From contig PLZB01000004.1 in assembly GCA_003151955.1 (NCBI GenBank), positions 17,233-81,232 of the forward strand: a DNA stretch of 64,000 nt. Reading direction: 5' to 3'. Shown piece after piece: positions 32,868-40,874 of the stretch (positions are counted from its first letter, which is position 1; the number at the start of each line of letters is the position of its first letter). The position numbers and the translations under genes are program-made. Under the pieces are notes generated by a model. That model did no database searches and was not told the DNA's origin. It was given only the letters and a program-made list of their open reading frames with translations. Source of the DNA: Acidimicrobiaceae bacterium (GTDB taxonomy: Bacteria > Actinomycetota > Acidimicrobiia > Acidimicrobiales > UBA8190).

Positions 32868-33397
32868 GCGACTTCCTCCATCTCGAGGATAACCGAAGGG
32901 TCGCGGATTGCGATCTGGATGTGTGACAAGGAACGGATCGCAGAAGCCTCGAAGATCGGATCACCTTCTTCGAAGATGGCACGCACCGACCGGACGGCAA
33001 GTCCCTGTTCGACCGCCTGTTCGCAGTACCAGTTGATGGTGGCGCAGTCCCGAGCGCGATTCCCACTGGGCCGGTTCATCGGTACTTCCGTTCCGGACGC
33101 GAGGCATTCACTGACGAACTCTGCGTCGGCATCCCTGAGCAACTCCTGCCACCTGGGGTTCAGGAGATCCAGGCAACCGTCGAGACTGGCTCGAACGGCC
33201 ACGATGGCCGCCTCCTTGCCGTAGCGGTCGACGGCCCACGTCTTCGCCCGCCACGGCGCCTCCTGCCAGACGTAGAAGCCCCTCCCGAGCCACTCGAAAT
33301 GCTGGTCGCTCACCGCGATCTCTCTGCGCTGCAAGTGGGAAACGGCCTGACGGTTCGTGCCGTGGTAACCCACGAAATCTTTCGGGACATCGATCAC
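32861..33397 (-). CDS. Putative ADP-ribosyltransferase-like (DUF3990-type) toxin
   Basis: A 178-residue protein starting with GTG at 33397, ten bases after GGAGG. The N-terminus FVGYHGTNRQAV, then FEWLGRGFYVWQEAPWRAKTWA, matches the Y-H-G-[ST]...GxGFY...A..WA pattern seen in DUF3990 and other ART-fold proteins, where the His binds NAD. A late acidic residue (IFEEGDPIFEAS) could supply the catalytic Glu. If active it would ADP-ribosylate a cellular target. It is coupled with the unknown gene at 32370 by a seven-base overlap, as in toxin-antitoxin pairs. Confidence 0.6.
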   Translation of the reverse strand: MIDVPKDFVGYHGTNRQAVSHLQRREIAVSDQHFEWLGRGFYVWQEAPWRAKTWAVDRYGKEAAIVAVRASLDGCLDLLNPRWQELLRDADAEFVSECLASGTEVPMNRPSGNRARDCATINWYCEQAVEQGLAVRSVRAIFEEGDPIFEASAIRSLSHIQIAIRDPSVILEMEEVAW

Positions 33398-33439
33398 GCC
33401 GAACGGCCTCCATCACCGTGCTCCCGACCCGACCTCTGA

Positions 33440-33482
33440 TTCGAGCCTCACCGTCGGGCAGTGTTCCATCCCCCTGTAACGG
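33440..33482 (+). repeat. 43-bp direct repeat, left copy
   Basis: This copy starts TTCGAGCCTCACCGTC and ends CCCCCTGTAACGG. It matches 35358-35400 at 42 of 43 positions, the one difference being G versus C after the CCGTC core. The two copies are 1918 bp apart in the same orientation and enclose a decayed winged-helix gene and the AbiEi-like module. The gene-free stretch 33398-33856 otherwise holds only the remnant at 33519. Confidence 0.8.
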
Positions 33483-33518
33483 CGACGCAGGTAGGGAGTC
33501 CCACGACTGGCCCCGAGA

Positions 33519-33757
33519 GGTGGGTCGCCTGAGGAGGCCGACGTCGTGAGCGTCGTGTCGGGTCGGAACAAGATCGTGTCCGCCGACTGGGACCTGCTCT
33601 GGGCCGCTGAGTGGCCGGCCTGCTCGACAAGGCCATGGGGCCCCAGGGCCCTCCTCGGCGACGCGCTGCGCGGCGCCGGCGAGGCGGTGGAGGTGGAGTG
33701 GCCAAGTGGTTCTTCAAGGCGGTGACCGCCGCCCAGAAGCAGGCCGCAGGCCCTTGA
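33519..33757 (+). pseudogene. Decayed copy of the winged-helix gene at 31029
   Basis: Bases 33519-33640 align with 31180-31306, including identical runs such as CGGAACAAGATCGTGTC and ACTGGGACCTGC, but small indels destroy the frame. Further on, short frames resemble the usual continuation of such proteins (LLGDALRGAGEAVEV and AKWFFKAVTAAQKQAAGP before TGA at 33755-33757). Nothing here can make an intact protein. Confidence 0.6.
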
Positions 33758-33856
33758 CGGGCAACGGTGGGCGTTCCGTCAACCTTCCGGTAATCGCGCT
33801 AATCGGGAGGGCAATTGACGGTTTCGAAGCCAAGCCGCTGACACTCCGTCGCGTCG

Positions 33857-34194
33857 CTATGACGAACCGTCTCGTTGCTCGACTTCGCTCATGATCGACT
33901 GGAGCTTGGCCGCGAAGAGGGCGGCGGGACGGGCCAACCGAAGGCGCTGTCGGGCCAGGACCGACGCCGGACCGGCCCTGTCGACGAGGATGATCGTCAC
34001 GAACTCGGCGGTGTCGATCTTGGTTCCGTCCTGGAGACGGATCCCGGTCGGTGTCTCTGCTGCGGCGATCCGGAGCAGGGTGGCCCTGGCCGGGGGGTCC
34101 ACCTGGCCCGGTCCACGTCGGCGAGATGGCCAATCAGGGTGGCCAGGAGGCCGGCGGGATCGGCGACCAGGACGATCTTCGGTTCACCAGACAC
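33857..34194 (-). pseudogene. Broken nucleotidyltransferase (AbiEii-like) downstream of AbiEi-like gene
   Basis: Two overlapping frames appear to be halves of one gene. The first starts with GTG at 34194, inside the end of the upstream gene, and reads SGEPKIVLVADPAGLLATLI before turning to junk near 34105. The second, in another frame, reads VDPPARATLLRIAAAE... and RLARPAALFAAKLQSIMS up to the stop at 33857. The latter resembles the C-terminal part of nucleotidyltransferase toxins (ARPAALxAxKLxxI). The central catalytic GSxxxxxDxD region is missing, so the toxin is probably dead. Confidence 0.5.
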
Positions 34195-35224
34195 GTCGGA
34201 ACCCCGGCGGCGGGTCGAAGTCATCGAGGATCTCCCGGCCCCGGGCACCACCGAGGAGTAGGTCGAGAGCGGCCACCACGGGGTGGACCACCGGCCAACC
34301 CGTCCGGGCCAGCTGCCGGGCGGCGAGGTCGTAGCGATGCGTGACGGTCCAGGGCGTTGGTGCCAGGGTCACGGTCGCAGCCCGTCGGGCGTCGGAGGGT
34401 GCCTCGCCGTAGAGCTGCCGGGCGATGCGGAGGGTCCGGTCGTCGGGCACGTAGAAGTCGGGCGGGGCGTCACCGCGCAGCGGGATGGGCGCTCCCCAGG
34501 CGGCGGCGGCCTGGTCGCCGCGCAGCGCCCAACCGGCGATGTGCTCGATGTCGTCCAGACCGAGCCCAAGCTGGGCCGTCCGGGCCGCGTCACCCGGTGC
34601 GGGGCACTCGAGGAGTGAGACGGTCCTGTTCCGGTGGCCCCAGCGGTCGGCGAGGGCCCAGAACAGGTCGGGCACCACTGCTTCGCTGGAGCCTTGGGTG
34701 ATGAGGGCCGCTTCCCGGAGATTGGTCACGGCCGTTGCCGCCGTGCTCACGGCCATCTCGATCTGCGCGGCGATGTTCCTGATGCTGAGCTTGCCGTCGG
34801 CGGCCAGGAGGCAGAGGGCGACGGCCCGGCCGGCTGCTGCGTCGAGAGCGCTCCTCCGTGGCACCTCGATCAGGGGCTCGACCCTGGTGTCGATGCGGAG
34901 CCGTTCGAGCCAGATCCGGAGGTGCCCCCGACGCTCGAGGTAGCTCCACCCCGCCCCTTCGAGGATCTCCCGTGCTGCGGACGAAAGCTGGTTGGCAACG
35001 AGGAGGCGGGGGACGATCTCGTCACGATGTCGATCGACGAGCTCGAGAACGCCGGCAGGGGAAGGGGTGCCCCTGGCGTCGACGGCGACCCGGAGCTTCT
35101 CTCCCCCGACGTCGATGACAATGGCGTGCCCGCCGTCGACCTCGGAGGCCGCCTGGATCCCCAACGTCATCAGGACCTCGAGGAGGTCGTTCTCGGCGGC
35201 GAGCTCATCGGGGGCGGTTCCCAC
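34184..35224 (-). CDS. AbiEi-like winged-helix regulator/antitoxin
   Basis: About 346 residues. An N-terminal alpha/beta domain of 100 residues (HAIVIDVGGEKLRVAVDARG, IVPRLLVANQLSSAAREIL) precedes a winged helix (GKLSIRNIAAQIEMAVSTAA, AVTNLREAALITQG) near residue 165 and a C-terminal AbiEi-like region ending in WPVVHPVVAALDLLLGG. GTG at 35224 is the best start; GTG or ATG codons up to 35287 are also in frame. It overlaps the start of the broken nucleotidyltransferase by 11 bp, so the pair looks like a type IV toxin-antitoxin operon with a dead toxin. Confidence 0.65.
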   Translation of the reverse strand: MGTAPDELAAENDLLEVLMTLGIQAASEVDGGHAIVIDVGGEKLRVAVDARGTPSPAGVLELVDRHRDEIVPRLLVANQLSSAAREILEGAGWSYLERRGHLRIWLERLRIDTRVEPLIEVPRRSALDAAAGRAVALCLLAADGKLSIRNIAAQIEMAVSTAATAVTNLREAALITQGSSEAVVPDLFWALADRWGHRNRTVSLLECPAPGDAARTAQLGLGLDDIEHIAGWALRGDQAAAAWGAPIPLRGDAPPDFYVPDDRTLRIARQLYGEAPSDARRAATVTLAPTPWTVTHRYDLAARQLARTGWPVVHPVVAALDLLLGGARGREILDDFDPPPGFRRVW

Positions 35225-35357
35225 GCAGGAAAGCCTACCGGTTCGTACTGATGTTCGGAAATATCGGACACCGGTACAGCCTGGCAACCCGCCACCTCCT
35301 TCAGAACATCGATCATGCGATCAGCCGCCATCGGCGGGCTTCCCAATCCGACCCTTG

Positions 35358-35400
35358 TTCGAGCCTCACCGTCCGGCAGTGTTCCATCCCCCTGTAACGG
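35358..35400 (+). repeat. 43-bp direct repeat, right copy
   Basis: Right partner of 33440-33482 (42 of 43 bases identical, same orientation). It lies 69 bp before the KstR-like site and 154 bp before the P450 gene, so it marks the right border of the accessory island. Confidence 0.8.
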
Positions 35401-35468
35401 TGCGGCGACGATGAGACCCGTTACGTCCGGCCCCGCTGGCCGCCACCGGCCCGGCGGCGTATCATGAC

Positions 35469-35482
35469 TGAAACACGTTCTC
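35469..35482. promoter_or_regulatory. KstR-like operator upstream of the P450 gene
   Basis: TGAAACACGTTCTC matches TNNAACNNGTTNNA at all positions but the last (C for A) and keeps the AACNNGTT core. It lies 72-85 bp before the P450 start. Confidence 0.5.
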
Positions 35483-35553
35483 GTCTGAGCACGAAGGGTC
35501 GCCGCCCGGGCAGGTCGGAGGCCTGACGGGACGGGACCCAGGGGAGGGCCACT

Positions 35554-36777
35554 GTGGACTTCAGCGAGATCGACCTGACGGACTCGACGAAGTTCGTCTC
35601 GGCCGTCCCCCACGACTGGTTCACCTTCCTCCGGGCCAACGCCCCGATCTACTGGCACGAGGAGAAGGGGGGACCCGGCTTCTGGGCCGTGACCACCTAC
35701 GACGAGTGCGTGGCCGTCAACCGGGACGCCGAGCGGTTCTCCTCGGCGGCCAAGGCCACCTTCCTCTGGGAGATCCCCGAGGAGCTCCTCAGCCAGATGC
35801 AGCTGATGATGCTGAACATGGACCCCCCTCTCCACACCCGCTACCGGCGGCTCGTGAACAAGGGGTTCACCCCCCGGATGATCTCCCAGCTCGAGGCCCA
35901 CATCCACGAGGCCACCGACCGGATCATCGACGACGTCATCGAGAAGGGGACGGCCGACTTCGTCACCGATATCTCGGCCGAGCTCCCCCTCATCGTGATC
36001 GCCGAGCTCCTGGGGGTCCCGACCGAGGACCGGCACCAGATGTTCAACTGGTCGAACCGGATGATCGGCCAGGAGGACCCCGAGTACAAGACCACCGAGG
36101 AGGTGGCCACCGAGGCCTCCATGGAGCTCTACGCCTACGCCAGCCAGCTCTTCGCCCAGAAGCGGGCCGACCCCCACGACGACCTCATGAGCGTCCTGAA
36201 CGACGTCGAGGTGGACGGGGAGCGGCTCAGCGAGTTCGAGCTCGAGCTCTTCTTCCTCCTCCTGACGGTGGCCGGGAACGAGACGACCCGGAACCTCATC
36301 TCGGGGGCCATGCACGCCTTCTTCCAGTTCCCCGACCAGTGGCAGAAGCTGGTGGCCGACCGCTCCCTCCTCCCCGGGGCCGTCGAGGAGATGCTCCGCT
36401 GGGTGACCCCGGTCATGAACTTCCGGCGTCAGACGACGGCCCCGGTGGAGCTCCGGGGCCAGCGGATCGAGGCCGACCAGAAGGTCGTCTTCTTCCACAC
36501 CTCAGCCAACCGGGACGAGGCCGTCTTCGAGCATGCCGACGTCTTCGACATCACCAGGCACCCCAACCCCCACATGGCCTTCGGGGGCGGGGGGCCCCAC
36601 TTCTGCCTGGGGGCCAACCTGGCCCGAATGGAGATCCGGGTCATGTTCAGCCATCTCCTCGACCGGCTCCCCGACATCCACCAGGACGGGGACGTCCGGC
36701 GGCTCCAGTCGGCCTTCATCAACGGGGTCAAGCACCTCCCCGTCGCCTTCACCCCCGGGGCCCCCCTGGCCTCCTGA
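35554..36777 (+). CDS. Cytochrome P450, CYP125/CYP142-like
   Basis: A 407-residue bacterial P450. The I-helix AGNETTR holds the oxygen-activating Thr near residue 248, EEMLRW is the ExxR motif, and FGGGGPHFCLGANLAR is the heme loop with its Cys near residue 353. MLNMDPPLHTRYRRLVNKGF and TPRMISQLE are typical of the CYP124/125/142 group, which oxidise the terminal methyl of sterol side chains. The start is GTG at 35554 behind GGGGAGGG. The KstR-like site upstream and the igr-like operon nearby support a steroid substrate. The stop shares a base with the next ATG. Confidence 0.85.
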   Translation: MDFSEIDLTDSTKFVSAVPHDWFTFLRANAPIYWHEEKGGPGFWAVTTYDECVAVNRDAERFSSAAKATFLWEIPEELLSQMQLMMLNMDPPLHTRYRRLVNKGFTPRMISQLEAHIHEATDRIIDDVIEKGTADFVTDISAELPLIVIAELLGVPTEDRHQMFNWSNRMIGQEDPEYKTTEEVATEASMELYAYASQLFAQKRADPHDDLMSVLNDVEVDGERLSEFELELFFLLLTVAGNETTRNLISGAMHAFFQFPDQWQKLVADRSLLPGAVEEMLRWVTPVMNFRRQTTAPVELRGQRIEADQKVVFFHTSANRDEAVFEHADVFDITRHPNPHMAFGGGGPHFCLGANLARMEIRVMFSHLLDRLPDIHQDGDVRRLQSAFINGVKHLPVAFTPGAPLAS

Positions 36778-37673
36778 TGCGCTTCCACCAGGCCCTCACC
36801 TTCCTGCCCGTCCGCGACGCCATCGACCTGGCCGTCGTCATCGACGCCCAGGGCTACGACGGGATCTACGTCTCGGACCACATGTTCTTCCCCCGGCAGC
36901 TCGACTCCCGGTACACCTACTCGAAGGCCGAGGACGGCTCCCCCTTCTGGGACGGGGACACCCCCTGGCCCGACCCCTGGTGCTTCATCTCGGCCATGGC
37001 CGCCGTCACCAGCCGGGTCCGGTTCACGACCGGGGTCTACGTGGCCCCGGCCCGGGACCTCGTCACGGTGGCCAAGCAGGTCGGGACCGCGGCGGTGATC
37101 TCCGGGGGGCGGGTCAACCTCGGGGTCGGGGTGGGCTGGTGCAAGGAGGAGTTCGTCGCCACCGGCCAGGACTTCCACACCCGGGGGAGGCGGCTCGACG
37201 ACATGATCCCAGCCCTACGGGCCGTCTGGGAGCCGGGCTGGGTCGAGTACCACGGCCCCCACTACGACGTCCCCGCCATGCAGATGACCCCGGCCCCGCC
37301 CGGGCCCGTCCCCATCTACGTCGGGGGCCACTCCGAGCCGGCCCTCCGGCGGGCCGCCACCCTGGCCGACGGCTGGATCGCGGCCGGGGCCTACAAGCCC
37401 GAGGAGGCCCGGACCCATCTGACCGCCCTCCGGGCCGCCCTGGCCGAGGCCGGCCGGGCCGACGACCCCTTCGACATCCTCCTCTCCGTCCACGCTGTCC
37501 CCGAGGTCGACCTCTACCGACGGTTCGAGGAGGAGTTCGGGGTCACCGACGTCCTCTGCGCCCCCTGGATGGGAGCCCGGGTCGCCCCGGACGAGCCGGC
37601 CGAGTCCCAGCACCGCAAGCGGGTCGACGCCTCCCAGCGGTTCGCCGACGAGATCCTGGCCAAGCTGGCCTGA
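36777..37673 (+). CDS. F420-dependent LLM-class oxidoreductase
   Basis: A 298-residue luciferase-like TIM-barrel enzyme. The N-terminus MRFHQALTFLPVRDAIDL, GYDGIYVSDHMFFP, RVRFTTGVYVAPARD, GGRVNLGVGVGWCKEEF and PIYVGGHSEPALRRAA are typical of the actinobacterial F420 group. It transfers hydride between F420 and an unknown substrate. ATG at 36777 shares one base with the P450 stop (TGATG), so the two are translated together. A role beside the P450 in sterol or lipid oxidation is plausible but unproven. Confidence 0.85.
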   Translation: MRFHQALTFLPVRDAIDLAVVIDAQGYDGIYVSDHMFFPRQLDSRYTYSKAEDGSPFWDGDTPWPDPWCFISAMAAVTSRVRFTTGVYVAPARDLVTVAKQVGTAAVISGGRVNLGVGVGWCKEEFVATGQDFHTRGRRLDDMIPALRAVWEPGWVEYHGPHYDVPAMQMTPAPPGPVPIYVGGHSEPALRRAATLADGWIAAGAYKPEEARTHLTALRAALAEAGRADDPFDILLSVHAVPEVDLYRRFEEEFGVTDVLCAPWMGARVAPDEPAESQHRKRVDASQRFADEILAKLA

Positions 37674-37696
37674 CGAGCTCGGGCCGTCCCCGCTCC

Positions 37697-38698
37697 CTAC
37701 CAGCCCGAGGGATCGGCCGGCGGAGCACCCCCGTCGGGGACGACGGTCCCACCTGGAGCCGGGGGCTGGGGCAACCCCGGGCCGACGGCCTGGCCGTAGT
37801 CAGGGGGCGGGCCTTGGCCGAAGCCGGGGGCCTGGCCGAAGCCGGGGGCCGGAGCCTGGCCCCATCCCGAGGGCGGAACCTGGGTCCCGGCGGCGGGGGT
37901 CTTGTTCTTCCGGCCCCGGAGGACCAGGGCCAGGACCAGGAGGAGGACGAGGAGGACGGCAGCCCCGACGACGACGGCGATGACGGCCGTCGAGGAGGAG
38001 GACGACGCCGGGGCGGCGGTGGTCGGCGGGGTTGTGCCCCCGGCGGCGGTGGTCGCCGGGGTGGAAGTGGACGAGGAGGCGGCGGTGGAGATGCCGGTGG
38101 AGGGGATCTGGGCCTGCTCCAGTGCCGCGACCTGCTCGGTCTGGCTGGCGTTGAGACCGATGCCGTCGACGAGGACGAGGACGTTGTTGGCCACCCAGGC
38201 CACGGCGACCCCGCCCGCCGCACCTCCGGTGGTGGTTCCGGTGCAGAGGGACTCGGAGGAATTGGGGATGGAGGCCAGCGGGTTGGTCGAGGAGGGCTGG
38301 TGGGAGGTGGCCCCGGTACAGGTCGAGATGGAGTTCTCCCGGGCCGCGGTGGCCGGGGAGGCGATCGGGGAGGAGAAGGCGACGAGGCTGATGACGATGC
38401 CGGAGGAGTTGTCGGGGGAGGCCCATCCGTCGGTGGCGACGGTGGCGGTCCCGTTGGCGGCCTTGGCTGCCGCCGACTGGATGGCGGTGACGGCGCCGTC
38501 GAGGGTGGCGGGGCCGAGCTCGGTCCAGCCGGACTCGGGGTTGGCGATGATGTGCTGGGCCAGGGTGGTGTCGCCGGCAGCCCCGGCGGGTCCGGCCGTG
38601 GCCAGGAGGCCGAGGGGGACGACGAGGAGGGCGGTCACCGCTCCGACCAGCGCCGGCATCCTCGGTGAGTTGGCCCGGTTCCCGGGGGCTGGGGTCAT
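37697..38698 (-). CDS. Secreted, C-terminally membrane-anchored protein with Pro/Gly-rich tail
   Basis: A 333-residue protein of no known family. A signal peptide (ALVGAVTALLVVPLGLLATAGPAGA) follows a short basic start. The extracellular part, about residues 40-215, is Ser/Thr/Ala-rich with two cysteines (STCTGATSHQ, SLCTGTTTGG). A Thr/Ser/Pro stalk precedes a transmembrane helix (AVIAVVVGAAVLLVLLLVLA) near residue 245 and a cytoplasmic tail rich in Gly, Pro and Gln (PAPGFGQAPGFGQGPPPDYG). The sequence suggests an envelope sensor or adhesion-type protein. No neighbour explains it. Confidence 0.75.
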   Translation of the reverse strand: MTPAPGNRANSPRMPALVGAVTALLVVPLGLLATAGPAGAAGDTTLAQHIIANPESGWTELGPATLDGAVTAIQSAAAKAANGTATVATDGWASPDNSSGIVISLVAFSSPIASPATAARENSISTCTGATSHQPSSTNPLASIPNSSESLCTGTTTGGAAGGVAVAWVANNVLVLVDGIGLNASQTEQVAALEQAQIPSTGISTAASSSTSTPATTAAGGTTPPTTAAPASSSSSTAVIAVVVGAAVLLVLLLVLALVLRGRKNKTPAAGTQVPPSGWGQAPAPGFGQAPGFGQGPPPDYGQAVGPGLPQPPAPGGTVVPDGGAPPADPSGW

Positions 38699-38776
38699 GG
38701 GGCGAAGGTTAGTGGCCCGTTGGTAGGGTGCACCGGCCGCCGGCGGGACGTCGGGGCATGCGTCTGGGAGGGACCC

Positions 38777-39811
38777 GTGGGAGACCTGAAGCTCGGCCTG
38801 CAGCTCGGCTACTGGGGATCGGGACCTCCTCTCAATGCCACCGACCTCGTCGACGAGGCGGAGCGGCTCGGCTACGACTCGATCTGGACGGCCGAGGCCT
38901 ACGGATCGGACGCCCTGACCCCGCTGGCCTGGTGGGGGTCGAGAACGGAGCGGGTCCGGCTGGGAACGGCCCTCTGCCAGCTCTCGGCCCGGACGCCGAC
39001 GGCCATGGGGATGGCGGCGATCACCCTCGACCACCTCTCGGGGGGACGGTTCGTCCTCGGCCTCGGGGTCTCGGGGCCCCAGGTGGTCGAGGGCTGGTAC
39101 GGCCAGTCCTTCCCGAAGCCCCTGGCCCGGACCCGGGAGTACGTCAAGGTGGTCCGGGAGGTGGTGGCCCGGGCGGGGGTCGTCACCAACGACGGGCCCC
39201 ACTACCCCCTCCCCTACCCGGGGGGGACCGGGCTGGGAAAGCCCCTCAAGTCGATCGTCCATCCCCTGCGGCCGGAGATCCCCATCGTGCTCGGGGCGGA
39301 GGGCCCGAAGAACGTGGCCCTGGCGGCGGAGATCGCCGACGGATGGTTCCCGATCTTCTTCTCCCCGAACCACATGGGGGAGTTCAAGGCCTCCCTGGAC
39401 GAGGGGTTCGCCGTGCCGGGGGCCCGGCGGTCGGCGGAGGACTTCGAGGTCATCGCCTTCTGCCCCGTCGTCGTCGACGAGGACGTGGAGCGGGCCGCCG
39501 ACGCCTTCCGGCCCATGCTGGCCCTCTACGTCGGGGGGATGGGGGCGAAGGAGATGAACTTCCACTTCGACGTCTTCGTCCGGATGGGTTTCGAGGCCGA
39601 GGCCCATGCCATCCAGGACCTCTACCTCGAGGGCCGCAAGGACGAGGCGGCCGCCGCCGTCCCCACGGCCATGGTCGAGAAGATCTCCCTGATCGGGCCC
39701 CGGGAGAAGATCCGGGCCGACCTCGAGGCATGGCAGGAGTCGATCGCCACCACCCTCCTCGTGGCTGGGAGCCCGGAGACCCTCCGGATGATGGCGGAGT
39801 TCCTCCTCTGA
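38777..39811 (+). CDS. F420-dependent LLM-class oxidoreductase
   Basis: A 344-residue LLM enzyme. It shows KLGLQLGYWGSGPPLNATDL, GYDSIWTAEAYGSDALTPLA, LDHLSGGRFVLGLGVSGPQV and PEIPIVLGAEGPKNVALAA, all common in F420-dependent reductases of Actinobacteria, including those that reduce hydroxylated or enoyl lipids. Translation starts with GTG at 38777 after GGGAGGG. Frames further upstream are not supported. It ends where the saccharopine-dehydrogenase-like gene begins, so the two form an operon. Confidence 0.86.
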   Translation: MGDLKLGLQLGYWGSGPPLNATDLVDEAERLGYDSIWTAEAYGSDALTPLAWWGSRTERVRLGTALCQLSARTPTAMGMAAITLDHLSGGRFVLGLGVSGPQVVEGWYGQSFPKPLARTREYVKVVREVVARAGVVTNDGPHYPLPYPGGTGLGKPLKSIVHPLRPEIPIVLGAEGPKNVALAAEIADGWFPIFFSPNHMGEFKASLDEGFAVPGARRSAEDFEVIAFCPVVVDEDVERAADAFRPMLALYVGGMGAKEMNFHFDVFVRMGFEAEAHAIQDLYLEGRKDEAAAAVPTAMVEKISLIGPREKIRADLEAWQESIATTLLVAGSPETLRMMAEFLL

Positions 39812-39822
39812 GCGGGACCTGG

Positions 39823-40860
39823 ATGCTCTACGGCGCCTACGGCTACACCGGCCGGCTGGTGGCCGACGTCGCCCTGGCCCGCGGTGAGCGGCCCGTCCTG
39901 GCCGGCCGGGACGGGAAGGCCCTGGGCCAGATGGCGGCCAAGCTCGGCCTCGAGCACCGGGTCGTCGGCCTCGACGACCCGGACGCCCTGGCCGGGGCCC
40001 TCGACGGGATCGACGCTGTGGCCCACTGCGCCGGGCCCTTCTCGGCCACCGCCGCCCCCATGGTCGAAGCCTGCCTGGCCGGCCGGACCCACTACCTGGA
40101 CATCACCGGCGAGATCGACGTCTTCGAGGCCATCCTGGCCCGGGGGGAGGAGGCCGCCGGGGCCGGGGTCGTCCTCCTCCCCGGGGCCGGCTTCGACGTG
40201 GTCCCCTCCGACTGCCTGGCCGGTCTCCTGGCCCGGGCCCTCCCGACGGCCAACCGGCTCGAGCTGGCCCTGCGGATGGACGGGGGGGTGAGCCCGGGGA
40301 CAGCCATGACGGCCATGGAGGCCCTGGGAGCGGCCGACCGCTGCCGGGTGGGTGGACAGATCGAGCCCGTCCCGACCGACCGCCGGCGGCGGCAGGTCAA
40401 GTTCGCCGACGGGAAGGCCACCGTGACGGCCATCTCCTGGGGGGACGTCTCCACCGCCTTCCACACCACCGGCATCCCCGACATCGTCGTCTACGCCGCC
40501 CTCCCCCTCACGGCCCAGCTCGTCTCCTCGGTAGCCGGGATGTCGGGGTCGAAGGGCCAGCGGTCCGTCGTCCAGCGGGCCCTCCGGTCGGTGGCGGGCC
40601 GGCTCCCGGGGCCCTCGGCCAAGATCCGGGCCCGGAGCCCGGGCCAGCTCTGGGGCCGGGCCATCGACCCCTCGGGGGCCAAGGTGACGGGCACCGTCAC
40701 CACCCCCAACGGCTACGACCTCACCGCCGACTCCGTCGTCCGGGTCGTCCAGCGGCTCGCCGCCGGCAGCGTGCCGACCGGGGCCCACACCCCGTCGCGG
40801 GCCCTCGGGGCCGACTTCGTCCGGGAGCTCGACGACGTGACCGTGGTCGACCCGGCCTGA
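39823..40860 (+). CDS. Saccharopine dehydrogenase-like trans-acting enoyl reductase
   Basis: A 345-residue protein like the mycobacterial Rv2449c/Rv2953 group. The N-terminus WMLYGAYGYTGRLVADVAL is a Rossmann dinucleotide motif; AHCAGPFSATAAPMVEACL, YLDITGEIDVFE and LLPGAGFDVVPSDCLA are family hallmarks. Such enzymes reduce enoyl or keto groups in lipid or polyketide precursors. ATG at 39823 is used, but a CTG at 39808 overlapping the previous stop (CTGA) would add five residues and is a credible alternative. It ends 15 bp before a convergent gene. Confidence 0.83.
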   Translation: MLYGAYGYTGRLVADVALARGERPVLAGRDGKALGQMAAKLGLEHRVVGLDDPDALAGALDGIDAVAHCAGPFSATAAPMVEACLAGRTHYLDITGEIDVFEAILARGEEAAGAGVVLLPGAGFDVVPSDCLAGLLARALPTANRLELALRMDGGVSPGTAMTAMEALGAADRCRVGGQIEPVPTDRRRRQVKFADGKATVTAISWGDVSTAFHTTGIPDIVVYAALPLTAQLVSSVAGMSGSKGQRSVVQRALRSVAGRLPGPSAKIRARSPGQLWGRAIDPSGAKVTGTVTTPNGYDLTADSVVRVVQRLAAGSVPTGAHTPSRALGADFVRELDDVTVVDPA

Positions 40861-40874
40861 CCGGAGACCGGCCC

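Larger units (their letters stand above)
35225..35553. other. 329-bp intergenic region: repeat copy and steroid-type operator
   Basis: No gene is visible. The stretch carries the upstream region of the AbiEi-like gene, the right copy of the 43-bp repeat (35358-35400), a KstR-like site (35469-35482) and a GGGGAGGG ribosome-binding region before the P450 start. GATGTTC (about 35252) and GAACATC (about 35302) form a widely spaced dyad near the AbiEi-like gene. Confidence 0.5.
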
